A DNA stretch of 64,000 nucleotides, taken from an uncultured Prevotellaceae bacterium. Lineage in GTDB: Bacteria > Bacteroidota > Bacteroidia > Bacteroidales > UBA3663. Where the stretch lies: the NCBI GenBank assembly GCA_900319235.1, contig ONNR01000003.1:62001-126000 (forward strand). The letters run 5' to 3'. Numbering within the stretch: the stretch's first letter is position 1; each line of letters begins with the position of its first letter. This document shows positions 34,053 through 41,923 of the stretch, in pieces. The notes beneath the pieces were generated by a model. It saw only the letters and a list, made by a program, of their open reading frames with translations, searched no databases and had not been told where the DNA came from. The translations under genes were made by a program, and so were the position numbers.

Positions 34053-34991
34053 TTATTCTTCTATACACCACAATTGATAACTTGCGTTTCCGACGATAAA
34101 AGCATTACTAAGCTGCTGTTTCATAGAGGAAGACAGATTTGAAGAATGAATCATATTTAATGTATACCTAAGATATGTGGCATCATTACCTTGAACATTT
34201 AGATTGTTAAGACCAGTAAAAAAGGATTGCATTATTGAAAAATTTTGTGCGTGTGTTGGAAATTGTGTCCCTAAAATGCTAAATATATGTTCATTTCCTA
34301 TATCGCTATTAAGTAAGTCCCTATTTGTCAATATAAAGGAGATTAATGAATCTTGATTTTCAATGGCCTGTTGCACCTCACTTACTTGTATGTCATAGTA
34401 AATACCTATTCTTTCTGAAATGCTGTCGATAATCGCTTCCATTGAAGTATGGCCTATCGAATCTATAATATTGTTAATATCTAGCAATATTAAATTGTGG
34501 TAATAACCTATACTATCAGCCAATTGAGGCCCAGAACCAAATTCATCTTCTGGAACAAGATTGACTAAAGAAATGTCAGATGGATTCATTGGAGACAAAG
34601 ATCCTATTATTAACGAGTTTTCACTACCAGTTCTGGTTGGAGCCAAAAATCCGATATTGTTGGCTGGAATAAAAGTGGCTACAGCAGATGCAACAATGGC
34701 GACACCTGCTCCAATAGCTGGGCTGGACGAATAATATGTTCCCATAATAGCGCCGACAGCATCAATAACGGCAATTGCAGCTATTTTCTTAAACCATTGC
34801 TTCCATCCTCGTGTTGGATCAAATTGATCAGGGAAGAGTGAAATGTTTAGAGAATCGATTTGATACCGAACATATTCCGATTCTGTAAAAACGGAAGTTT
34901 GAGATAAGTCGCTAGCTTCATCCTTACATGATGATGTCAGGATGGCAAGGATTGTAAATAATGCAGATAATAATAAAACTTTTAGTTTCAT
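34053..34991 (-). CDS. Hypothetical lipoprotein with an internal hydrophobic hairpin
   Basis: 312 residues. Lipobox Thr-Ser-Ser-Cys (Cys about 22). Residues about 70-115 form hydrophobic Gly/Ala-rich stretches (IAAIAVIDAVGAIMG and GAGVAIVASAVATFI), unusual for a soluble lipoprotein and suggestive of membrane insertion. The rest is predicted helical, Ile/Asn/Ser-rich. No known family is recognised. First gene of a short operon with the barrel gene downstream. Confidence 0.6.
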   Translation of the reverse strand: MKLKVLLLSALFTILAILTSSCKDEASDLSQTSVFTESEYVRYQIDSLNISLFPDQFDPTRGWKQWFKKIAAIAVIDAVGAIMGTYYSSSPAIGAGVAIVASAVATFIPANNIGFLAPTRTGSENSLIIGSLSPMNPSDISLVNLVPEDEFGSGPQLADSIGYYHNLILLDINNIIDSIGHTSMEAIIDSISERIGIYYDIQVSEVQQAIENQDSLISFILTNRDLLNSDIGNEHIFSILGTQFPTHAQNFSIMQSFFTGLNNLNVQGNDATYLRYTLNMIHSSNLSSSMKQQLSNAFIVGNASYQLWCIEE

Positions 34992-35132
34992 AATGTTTGT
35001 TATTAGTTACTAGCTTCTACTCATCTCGCTTTTCGATTTCCGCGCCTTTTTGTCAGTGTGGTCTGCTTGTATAATGTTTGTACTGATCAGTTCTTTTTTA
35101 TTGGAAATGCTTATAATGATTCATTTCAGCCA

Positions 35133-35164
35133 CAAAGATAAATGCTTCGTCAAAAATAACCAAA
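35133..35164 (-). promoter_or_regulatory. Promoter for the lipoprotein/barrel operon
   Basis: TTTG (35161-35164), 20 nt, TATCTTTG (35133-35140) on the minus strand, about 135 nt before the ATG at 34991. It directly abuts the terminator of the upstream regulator gene, so that terminator's T-run overlaps the -33 element. The remainder of 34992-35132 shows nothing else. Confidence 0.72.
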
Positions 35165-35169
35165 AAAAT

Positions 35170-35215
35170 AACTTCGCAAAATTTCGCAATGTGTTTGCAA
35201 AAATTTCGCGAAGTT
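35170..35215 (-). terminator. Terminator of the TPR-HTH regulator gene
   Basis: Arms AACTTCGC and GCGAAGTT enclose a second near-complementary AT-rich part, giving a stem of about 20 bp with few mismatches. On the minus strand it is followed by ATTTTTTTGG. It sits about 30 nt past the stop at 35249. Confidence 0.65.
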
Positions 35216-35248
35216 GATTTTCAGAGATTTACGTTGATGGGAGAAATG

Positions 35249-36805
35249 CTATATCGAATAGATAAAGGCATCCCAGTCAGTGGGAGCACCTTTTTTGTGA
35301 AATGCTTTTTCGTACAATCTGCTGCGAATGGAGGATATTCCACTGGGGGATTTGCCGATGAGAATGGAAAGGTCGCTGGGAGAAAAGCCCAGTTTCAGCA
35401 GCATGCACACTTTCCATTCGGTCTCGGAAAGCGGATGAAAATCGGTAATCGTCTTTTCGAAAGCGGGCAGATAAAGCCGAAACCCTTGTGCAAGGTCCTC
35501 CCACACGTCTGCTTTCAAATTGAGGTTATGATCCTTGCAGCTGCTCACGGCTGCAAAGATCGGGGAAGACTTCAATCGGGCCAATCCTCCTGCGATGGCC
35601 TCCTTGTTTTGTGCTAACTTGATCTCGAGATTCTTCAACCTTTCTTCCTGGAGCTTCATTTGTGTCTTCTGCTTCTTGATGTAGAAGTACATCGAACATA
35701 GAATGAAGAATAAGACGATGAAACAGATAAGGACTATCCACAAGAGTCGTTGTTTCTGAAATTCCGCTTGCTTTTGCTGCATTAGTGCATAGTCTCTTTC
35801 GGCAGCAAGGGAGGTGTGACGCAGGGCTTCCTTCAAAAATTGGTCTTCGCAGATGAGCAGGGAATCCTGATAAGCGAGTTGCTTGTCGAAGTTGTTAAGA
35901 TATTTATGAACTCGATAGGCATTGGCATAAAAGAAGACTGAGTCGTTATGGTTGAAACGCATCCTAGAAGCCATGTCTAGCAGATGTTCAGCCTTGGCAA
36001 CATCGGGCTTGTGAGCTGCTATCAGGGCTAAGAGCGAAAGATCCTGCCCAGAAGCCTGTAGCTTAAAGCGGTTGAAGGAGAGCTGGTACAGACTATCCGC
36101 TTCGACGAATGATCTTTCATGGATGGCGCAATCAATCTTATGGCGAATGCCAACGAGAATCGATGCTGTATCGCCAGATAAAGTGGAGAGCAGCAAGGCG
36201 GAGTCCGCCCATATCTTGCATGAATCGAAGTCGAGGGCATGATATTTGGCTTCGGCCATCAGCAACATAGCATTGGGAACATAATCACCATATCCGCCTT
36301 TGCGATACTCTTGATATGCTTGTCGTGCGTATGTTTGATTGTCAGAACAATGAAGCCGAGCGTTCACCTTGGCCAAATGACTATAAACTTGGCCTCGGTA
36401 GAAATGGCTGTCTATGCCGTCGGAATGCTTCAGCGCTTTCATCAGAGAACGTGATGCCTCATCGTGATGACCAAGGTCTAACTGGACGGCTCCCAAGTAA
36501 AAATAAGCATAGAACCGCTCTGCTTCTGTGCCGTGGTCTTCGTAATAATTCGCTGAGGCGAGAATAAGCGAGTCGCTCACACTCGGCATGTAATTTTTGT
36601 AGCACGCCTGAGTATAGAGCAATCCATAGCGTGCATGTTGTTTTTTGCCAGACAGCTTGCGCGTGTCGATAGTCTGCATGAGCGCCAGCGACTCTTCGGG
36701 ATGGGAGTCGCAAAGGGCTTCGGCACGGTTCATGACAGAAGAGAGATTACTGTCGGCACACGAAGAGAGGAAGAGAAGAAGAGTGAGGAATAATGTGTGT
36801 CGCAT
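35249..36805 (-). CDS. Membrane-spanning TPR protein with C-terminal HTH
   Basis: 518 residues. N-terminal signal with lipobox-like Leu-Ser-Ser-Cys, then about 300 residues of TPR-like helical repeats (periplasmic side), a transmembrane helix near 345-367, a basic coiled-coil segment with KKQKTQMKLQEERL, and a C-terminal region with LGFSPSDLSILIGKSPSGISSIRSRL (about 475-500) that reads as a helix-turn-helix. This arrangement is known from Bacteroidales one-component membrane regulators. The target is unknown; GH28 and galactose genes lie upstream and surface-protein genes downstream. It follows the GH28 gene by 30 nt and ends at a strong terminator. Confidence 0.72.
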   Translation of the reverse strand: MRHTLFLTLLLFLSSCADSNLSSVMNRAEALCDSHPEESLALMQTIDTRKLSGKKQHARYGLLYTQACYKNYMPSVSDSLILASANYYEDHGTEAERFYAYFYLGAVQLDLGHHDEASRSLMKALKHSDGIDSHFYRGQVYSHLAKVNARLHCSDNQTYARQAYQEYRKGGYGDYVPNAMLLMAEAKYHALDFDSCKIWADSALLLSTLSGDTASILVGIRHKIDCAIHERSFVEADSLYQLSFNRFKLQASGQDLSLLALIAAHKPDVAKAEHLLDMASRMRFNHNDSVFFYANAYRVHKYLNNFDKQLAYQDSLLICEDQFLKEALRHTSLAAERDYALMQQKQAEFQKQRLLWIVLICFIVLFFILCSMYFYIKKQKTQMKLQEERLKNLEIKLAQNKEAIAGGLARLKSSPIFAAVSSCKDHNLNLKADVWEDLAQGFRLYLPAFEKTITDFHPLSETEWKVCMLLKLGFSPSDLSILIGKSPSGISSIRSRLYEKAFHKKGAPTDWDAFIYSI

Positions 36806-36835
36806 AGACGGCTGAAAGGAATTGTACCCCGAAGT

Positions 36836-38296
36836 TTATGGCTTCAGAAAGCAGTGGGTCATGATGAGACCGAGGACATCCTGGATTTTGAGATCGCGGT
36901 CGCGAGTGGTGGCTTCGAGGTGAGTGATGGTGAGGTCTTCGACAGGGCTTTCGGGCAGGCCCTTGAGGAGAATCAGTTCCTTGCACGATTCGACGAGCAC
37001 CTGATCCATCGTGATGCGTCGGAAGACGGGAGTGAGGGGTGTGATGTCGCGCACGGGCAGTCGGTTGGCAAGTTCGCCTACATAGAACGTAGAGCCGAGC
37101 ATATCGAAATAGAAGGCGCGTCCTGGGTTGAGCATACGGATACGACGGAACGTGAGGTCCTCTCCACCGCCACCGCGATTGCGGCGCGACTTGAAGTAGA
37201 AGCCGTTGTTGGGTGAAGTGAATACGCAGTCGTGCATATAGACTTTGCGTATCATGCCTGCCGTTTCGGAGCCGAAGGTGACGCCACCGGGGCCACGTTC
37301 TGCAAGACAGTAGCGGATGACGACATTCTCGGTGGGACGGCCAACGCGAAGTCCGTCCTCGGCACGTCCTGCCTTGAGTGTGAAGCAGTCGTCACCGCAT
37401 GCCAAGGTACAGTATTCAATCAGGACATTGCGGGTCGATTCGATGTCGATGCCGTCGGTGCGTCCACCATAACTGTTGACGGCGCAGCCACGGATGATGA
37501 CAGAGTCGCAATAGACGGGAGTGATGTTCCAGAAGAGAGGCTCCTCAAATTCCACACCTTCGAGCATCACGTTATTGCAAAGAACGGGCGCAAAGAACAT
37601 CGGCAGGAAGATGCAGTGGGCATTGAGCTGCAACAACGAGTCGTTGGCAAGCAGTTTGGGCCCAAGCACGGAGGTGGGAAGGGTCGTGCCATCGAACTTG
37701 CGTTCCTCGACGGGGCTCTGCAGGTCGATAAAATCCTCGACCACGAGGCCATCCATCCGACGGGCATAGATCTCGTTCTCCTTGCCCGGTCCGATGAGAC
37801 GGGAGAGGGGTTTCCCATCGTCGTCGAAGCCTGCGCCCGTCACGGCAATGTTCCGGGCATTGTAGGCATAGATCAAGGCACCGAGGGAATAGAGTTCCAC
37901 ACCCTCGTTGCGTGTGAAGACGGCGGGCTGGTAGTCCTCTACCTTGTCGGAGAAGTGGATGCTGGCACCTGCTTCGAGGTGCAGGTCGATGTTGTCGCGC
38001 AGCGTGATGCGTCCCGACTTCCAGTCGCCGGCAGGCACGATGACATGGCCTCCGCCACGCTTGGCCAATTGGTCTATGGCACGCTGGATATTGCCCTTGG
38101 TCTTGCGGATGCTGAGCGTGCGCTCGGGAAAAACGGGGCGCTGGAGTTGCGGCATGCCTTCGAAGGTGGCACCGATGGGCGCAATGTCAGCGGGGCAGAC
38201 CTTGGCACCTACTTCTTTGGCAGTAGGTATCTGTTCGGTGACTTGCGCTGAGGCGATTTGAGCAAACAGGAGGAGGGGAAGGAGAAGACGTTTCAT
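36836..38296 (-). CDS. GH28-family (polygalacturonase-like) secreted glycosidase
   Basis: 486 residues with a Sec signal peptide ending SAQ. The right-handed beta-helix opening (IQRAIDQLAKRGGGHVIVPAG) and the motifs GRTDGIDIES (about 280) and CGDDCF (about 300), supplying three Asp, place it in GH28. Two positions are unusual: the GHG motif reads GPGGVTFGSE (no His) and the RIK-type motif reads YFKSRRNRGG (no Arg before Phe-Lys). Substrate may differ from homogalacturonan, or activity may be reduced. It lies between truA and the TPR-HTH gene. Confidence 0.8.
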   Translation of the reverse strand: MKRLLLPLLLFAQIASAQVTEQIPTAKEVGAKVCPADIAPIGATFEGMPQLQRPVFPERTLSIRKTKGNIQRAIDQLAKRGGGHVIVPAGDWKSGRITLRDNIDLHLEAGASIHFSDKVEDYQPAVFTRNEGVELYSLGALIYAYNARNIAVTGAGFDDDGKPLSRLIGPGKENEIYARRMDGLVVEDFIDLQSPVEERKFDGTTLPTSVLGPKLLANDSLLQLNAHCIFLPMFFAPVLCNNVMLEGVEFEEPLFWNITPVYCDSVIIRGCAVNSYGGRTDGIDIESTRNVLIEYCTLACGDDCFTLKAGRAEDGLRVGRPTENVVIRYCLAERGPGGVTFGSETAGMIRKVYMHDCVFTSPNNGFYFKSRRNRGGGGEDLTFRRIRMLNPGRAFYFDMLGSTFYVGELANRLPVRDITPLTPVFRRITMDQVLVESCKELILLKGLPESPVEDLTITHLEATTRDRDLKIQDVLGLIMTHCFLKP

Positions 38297-38377
38297 GGAG
38301 TAAGATGGGGGACTTTTGTCGTTTTCGGGGCGGTTTTTCGGGATTCGGTATTACTAAATTACGGTATTCCGTTATTA

Positions 38378-38395
38378 CGTTATTCCGGAATAACG
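38378..38395. repeat. 18-bp perfect palindrome between truA and the GH28 gene
   Basis: CGTTATTCC followed directly by GGAATAACG, in the 132-nt gap. Partial copies of the same word (ATTCGGTATTAC, ACGGTATTCCGTTATTACG) precede it from about 38343. No T-run follows on the minus strand. It could be an operator for the GH28 gene or a transcript hairpin. No promoter consensus is visible in the gap. Confidence 0.6.
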
Positions 38396-38428
38396 AAAAG
38401 GGCAGAAAAAGCCGAAAAACCGAAAAAA

Positions 38429-39172
38429 TTAGAGAAAGAGCTCCTTAGGATACTCGATATCCTCGAGGAAGAGGCCGGAGGCGGGGACGCTGTCGCCGGC
38501 GGAGCAGCGGTCCTTCTTTTCGATGGTTTCGCAGAACTGGGCTACCGAGAGTCGGCCACGTCCCACGTCGATGAGCGTGCCGACGATGGCGCGAACCATG
38601 TTGCGCAGGAAGCGGTCGGCCTTGATGCAGAAGACCAGGCCGTCAGCAGTCTGTTCCCAACGAGCGTACATGATGCGGCAGTTGTTGGTCTTGACGTCGG
38701 TGTGGAGCTTGGCGAACGAGGTGAAGTCGATGTAGTCGAAGAGGTGACTGGCGGCCTCGTTCATCAGCTCGACATCGAGCGTGCGATAGGTGCGCATCGT
38801 ATAGAGATGGTCGAATGGCGACTTGCGCGTCGTGATATAATATCGGTAGGTGCGGCTGAGGGCACTGAATCGGGCATGGGCATCGGGCGTGACAGGCACG
38901 ATGCGGAGGATGGCGATATCGGGAGGCAGCAGACCATTGAGCTTGAAGGTGAGCTGCTCGCAATCCACTTCTCGGTCAATCTCGAAATGTGCCACCATCA
39001 GTCGGGCATGGACACCCGTGTCGGTCCGACCAGCACCTACGATAAAGAGCTCTCGCCGCAGGAGCAGCGAGAGCTTTTGTTCGATGGTCTCCTGCACGGT
39101 GACGCAGTTGGGCTGCGTCTGCCATCCGTGATAGGAGGTTCCATCATATTGAAGATAGATGAAATATCTCAT
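38429..39172 (-). CDS. truA: tRNA pseudouridine(38-40) synthase
   Basis: 247 residues, the usual TruA length. GAGRTDTGVHA carries the catalytic Asp (about 52). The opening YLQYDGTSYHGWQ and the later FLRNMVRAIVGTLIDVGRG are standard TruA blocks. It modifies uridines in the anticodon arm of many tRNAs. Its ATG overlaps the galK stop by 4 nt, so it is translated from the gal transcript. Confidence 0.95.
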   Translation of the reverse strand: MRYFIYLQYDGTSYHGWQTQPNCVTVQETIEQKLSLLLRRELFIVGAGRTDTGVHARLMVAHFEIDREVDCEQLTFKLNGLLPPDIAILRIVPVTPDAHARFSALSRTYRYYITTRKSPFDHLYTMRTYRTLDVELMNEAASHLFDYIDFTSFAKLHTDVKTNNCRIMYARWEQTADGLVFCIKADRFLRNMVRAIVGTLIDVGRGRLSVAQFCETIEKKDRCSAGDSVPASGLFLEDIEYPKELFL

Positions 39173-40329
39173 GCGAGACGGCGTGAGCCATCACCGATGA
39201 CTACGGGGATAACAACGGGCTTCTTGCCATACTTCTCGGCGAAGCGCTCAACCACGGTGGTGGTGAAGAGCTCGTAGAGGTTGTTGCGAACGAGGTTGAT
39301 GGTGCAGCCGCCGAAGCCACCGCCCATGATGCGTGAACCGGTCACGCCGCAGTCGAAGGCAACATCGTTGAGGAAATCGAGCTCCTCGCAGCTTACCTCA
39401 TAGTCGCGCGAAAGGCCATAGTGGGTCTCGTACATCTTCTGGCCAACGGTCTCATAGTCACCACGCTCCAAAGCGTCAGAAACGGCAAGCACGCGATCGA
39501 CCTCACCAAGGACGAACTTGGCACGCTTGATATCCACTGGATCACAGGTGTCCTTGACAGCCTCCAGATGATCCCATGTGCAGTCGCGCAGGGTCTCGGC
39601 CTTCAGTTCGGGGAATTTGGCATTGATGGCAGCAACGACATTCTCACAACTACGACGACGGTCATTGTATGGGCTTCCAACGAGCTCGTGCTTTACACGG
39701 CTGTTGATGAGCACGAGACGGTACTCCTTTGGATTCCAGGGGAAGTACTCGAACTCACCGCTGCGGCAGTCGAGACGCATGAGGTGGCCCTTCTTGCCGA
39801 ATACGGAAGCAAACTGGTCCATAATGCCGCAGTTCACGCCAATATAGTTGTGCTCGGTAGCCTGGCCAGCCTTGGCAAGCTCCATCTTCTCAACCTTGTT
39901 GTCACCGAACTGGTCGTTGATGGCAAATGCGAAGCAGCTCTCGAGGGCAGCGCTTGAAGACATGCCGGCGCCAAGAGGTACATCACCTGCAAATGCGGTG
40001 TCGAAGCCCTGTACGTCAACACCACGCTTCTTCATCTCGCAAGCTACGCCGAATACATAGCGGAAGTGGCTTGCGTGAGGACCTGCAGGATTGTCGAGTG
40101 AGAACTCGTCATAGTCCTTGAGGTCAACGCTGTAGGCGCGAATGGTACGGGTGCCATTGGGACGGAAAGCACAAATCATGCCCTGCTCAACAGCGCCTGG
40201 GAAAACGAAACCACCATTGTAGTCGGTGTGCTCGCCTATAAGGTTGATACGACCTGGAGAAGCATACACAGCAGTAGCCTCACCACCAAGATGTTTTGTG
40301 AATTTCTCGCGAATTGTTTGAATGTCCAT
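39169..40329 (-). CDS. galK: Galactokinase
   Basis: 386 residues. GRINLIGEHTDYNGG near residue 26 is the galactokinase signature, and PLGAGMSSSAALE is the GHMP ATP-binding loop; GSRIMGGGFGGCTINL is the third GHMP motif. It phosphorylates alpha-D-galactose at C1 with ATP in the Leloir pathway. Lies downstream of galM and a 40-residue gene, separated by a hairpin that could attenuate expression. No galT, galE or galactose transporter gene is in the window. Confidence 0.96.
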   Translation of the reverse strand: MDIQTIREKFTKHLGGEATAVYASPGRINLIGEHTDYNGGFVFPGAVEQGMICAFRPNGTRTIRAYSVDLKDYDEFSLDNPAGPHASHFRYVFGVACEMKKRGVDVQGFDTAFAGDVPLGAGMSSSAALESCFAFAINDQFGDNKVEKMELAKAGQATEHNYIGVNCGIMDQFASVFGKKGHLMRLDCRSGEFEYFPWNPKEYRLVLINSRVKHELVGSPYNDRRRSCENVVAAINAKFPELKAETLRDCTWDHLEAVKDTCDPVDIKRAKFVLGEVDRVLAVSDALERGDYETVGQKMYETHYGLSRDYEVSCEELDFLNDVAFDCGVTGSRIMGGGFGGCTINLVRNNLYELFTTTVVERFAEKYGKKPVVIPVVIGDGSRRLA

Positions 40330-40385
40330 GATATTGAAATTTTTTATTAATGGAACTAAGAATAGGGTTATATAAGTGAAGAAAA

Positions 40386-40406
40386 GGGCACACGATGAGT
40401 GTGCCC
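40386..40406 (-). terminator. Hairpin terminator or attenuator between the 40-aa gene and galK
   Basis: GGGCACAC and GTGTGCCC form an 8-bp stem with a 5-nt loop, followed on the minus strand by TTTTCTTCACTT. It lies 12 nt after the small gene's stop. Partial termination here would set galK and truA below galM. Confidence 0.6.
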
Positions 40407-40418
40407 CTTAGTAGGAGA

Positions 40419-40541
40419 TTAGTCCTTCTTTGCAAGATAAGCTGCCAAATTGGCGGCATTGGTCTTCTGCTCCTTGGTTGGCTTGTTGAAAGGAGTGTGG
40501 AAGCCGAAGACCTTTCTGCGCTTCTTTTCTGATTTTGCCAT
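40419..40541 (-). CDS. 40-residue basic protein of unknown function
   Basis: An ATG-to-TAA frame of 40 residues, opening MAKSEKKRRKVFGF and ending AANLAAYLAKKD. It is Lys/Arg-rich at the N-terminus with an Ala-rich helix at the end, and soluble. Position supports coding: it sits neatly between galM (37 nt away) and a terminator-like hairpin, with an A-rich stretch before the ATG as at other genes here. No family is recognised; an RNA- or ribosome-binding role is only a guess from charge. Confidence 0.65.
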   Translation of the reverse strand: MAKSEKKRRKVFGFHTPFNKPTKEQKTNAANLAAYLAKKD

Positions 40542-40577
40542 TTTTGTTAGAATTATTTAATTGGTTGATGATTTAAC

Positions 40578-41651
40578 TCATTTGGTTGAGAAGGCGTAGA
40601 TGGTGAGCTGGTGATAAACTTCACCGGGAGCCAACGTAGCCTGCTCGAACTGTGGTTTGTTGGGAGAGTCGGGGTGATGCTGTGACTCGAAGCAGATTCC
40701 CGAGCGACGTGGGAAAGCGCAACCGTGCTTGCCCTCGAAGCCAGTGAGGAAGTTGCCGGTATAAACCTGGATGCCAGGCTCGGTGGTATAGGTCTTCATC
40801 ACGCGGCCGCTCTTGAGGTCCTCGAAGACAGTAGCGAGGCAAAGTTCACCTGGCTTGTCCTGGTTGATGGCGAACGAGTGGTCGTAGCCTGAACCGTTGC
40901 GAAGCTGCTCGTTATCATCATTGATGCGCTCGCCAACGAGGTGAGGAGTGCGGAAGTCGAAGGGAGTGCCCTCGACGGGAGCCTTTTCGCCGAATGGGAT
41001 GCTGACCTTGTCGATAGGCAGGTAGCGGTCGGCATTTACGGTGAGCATCTGTCCTTCAACGGACGAGGTGACCTTCTCGATGCCAGCGAGGTTGAAGTAC
41101 GAATGGTTGGTGAGGTTGCAGAGCGTCAACTTGTCGGTGGTAGCCTTGTAGTCGAGACGAACCTCGTTGTCGTCGGTGAGCTTGTAGCACATCTCTACCT
41201 TGAGGGTGCCGGGGAAGCCTTCTTCGCCATCGGCGCTGGTATAGCGGAGCACTAGGGTCTGATCGTTGATCTGCTCGGCATCCCAAACTACTTTATGGAA
41301 GCCCTTGGGACCGCCATGCAGGCTGTTGGGGCCATCATTGAATGCGAGTTGATATTCTTTACCACCGAGAGTGAACTTGGCACCAGCGATGCGATTGCCA
41401 TAACGGCCGATAGCTGCGCCGAGGGTTGGCTCGGGACCATTAACAAGACCGTCGATGCTGTCCATGCCCAATACGACATCGGCAAATTCGCCATTGCGGT
41501 CGGGCATCATCAGTGATACGATGGTACCAGCATAGTTGCACACACACATTTCAGCGCCCTTGTTGTTCTTGAGGACATAAAGGGCAGTCTTCTTGCCGTC
41601 AACGACAGACACGAAGCGCTCGGGATCGAGGCCTGCTTTTGTAGTTATCAT
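40578..41651 (-). CDS. galM: Aldose 1-epimerase (mutarotase)
   Basis: 357 residues, typical GalM length. NDGPNSLHGGPKGFH and NHSYFNLAG carry the two active-site His; EPGIQVYTGNFL carries the catalytic Glu. It interconverts beta- and alpha-galactose before GalK. No signal peptide, so cytoplasmic. First gene of the galM / 40-aa gene / galK / truA transcript, with a promoter at 41700-41731. Confidence 0.95.
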   Translation of the reverse strand: MITTKAGLDPERFVSVVDGKKTALYVLKNNKGAEMCVCNYAGTIVSLMMPDRNGEFADVVLGMDSIDGLVNGPEPTLGAAIGRYGNRIAGAKFTLGGKEYQLAFNDGPNSLHGGPKGFHKVVWDAEQINDQTLVLRYTSADGEEGFPGTLKVEMCYKLTDDNEVRLDYKATTDKLTLCNLTNHSYFNLAGIEKVTSSVEGQMLTVNADRYLPIDKVSIPFGEKAPVEGTPFDFRTPHLVGERINDDNEQLRNGSGYDHSFAINQDKPGELCLATVFEDLKSGRVMKTYTTEPGIQVYTGNFLTGFEGKHGCAFPRRSGICFESQHHPDSPNKPQFEQATLAPGEVYHQLTIYAFSTK

Positions 41652-41699
41652 GATGATTATTTTATTAAGAGTACTGTGAACTTGCCATTTTTAGCGGTG

Positions 41700-41731
41700 C
41701 AAAGATAGTATATTTCTTTTAAATTTACAAA
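41700..41731 (-). promoter_or_regulatory. galM promoter
   Basis: TTTG (41728-41731), 20 nt, TATCTTTG (41700-41707) on the minus strand, about 49 nt before the galM ATG. The -33 element lies inside an inverted repeat (41721-41748). Confidence 0.78.
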
Positions 41732-41748
41732 TATACGCGCGTAAATTT
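41721..41748. promoter_or_regulatory. Candidate operator over the galM -33 element
   Basis: AAATTTAC (41721-41728) and GTAAATTT (41741-41748) are a perfect 8-bp inverted repeat with a 12-nt gap. Inside it is TACGCGCGTA (41734-41743), a 10-bp palindrome directly upstream of the -33 TTTG. The placement suits a repressor or activator of the gal genes; no regulator gene for it is evident nearby. Confidence 0.5.
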
Positions 41749-41851
41749 TTCAACAAAGGTGTGTAATGATGAATTTTTGATAGATGGACATTCTCATTTT
41801 CTCATTATATAAGAGGAAAAGAGCAAAATCTGACGAAAGAAACCTGTGGAT

Positions 41852-41882
41852 TTTGTCGTTTCGGTGAAAAGACTTATCTTTG
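41852..41882 (+). promoter_or_regulatory. fabD promoter
   Basis: TTTG (41852-41855), 19 nt, TATCTTTG (41875-41882), about 41 nt before the fabD ATG. It is divergent from the galM promoter. The rest of 41652-41923 shows no further element. Confidence 0.75.
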
Positions 41883-41923
41883 CACAGATTTTTGATTTAC
41901 TCCACATTATAAATTAAAAAGAA

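Noticed and set aside
37232..38251. Plus-strand gene of 339 codons
   Set aside because: Antisense to the GH28-family gene, which has a signal peptide and family motifs.
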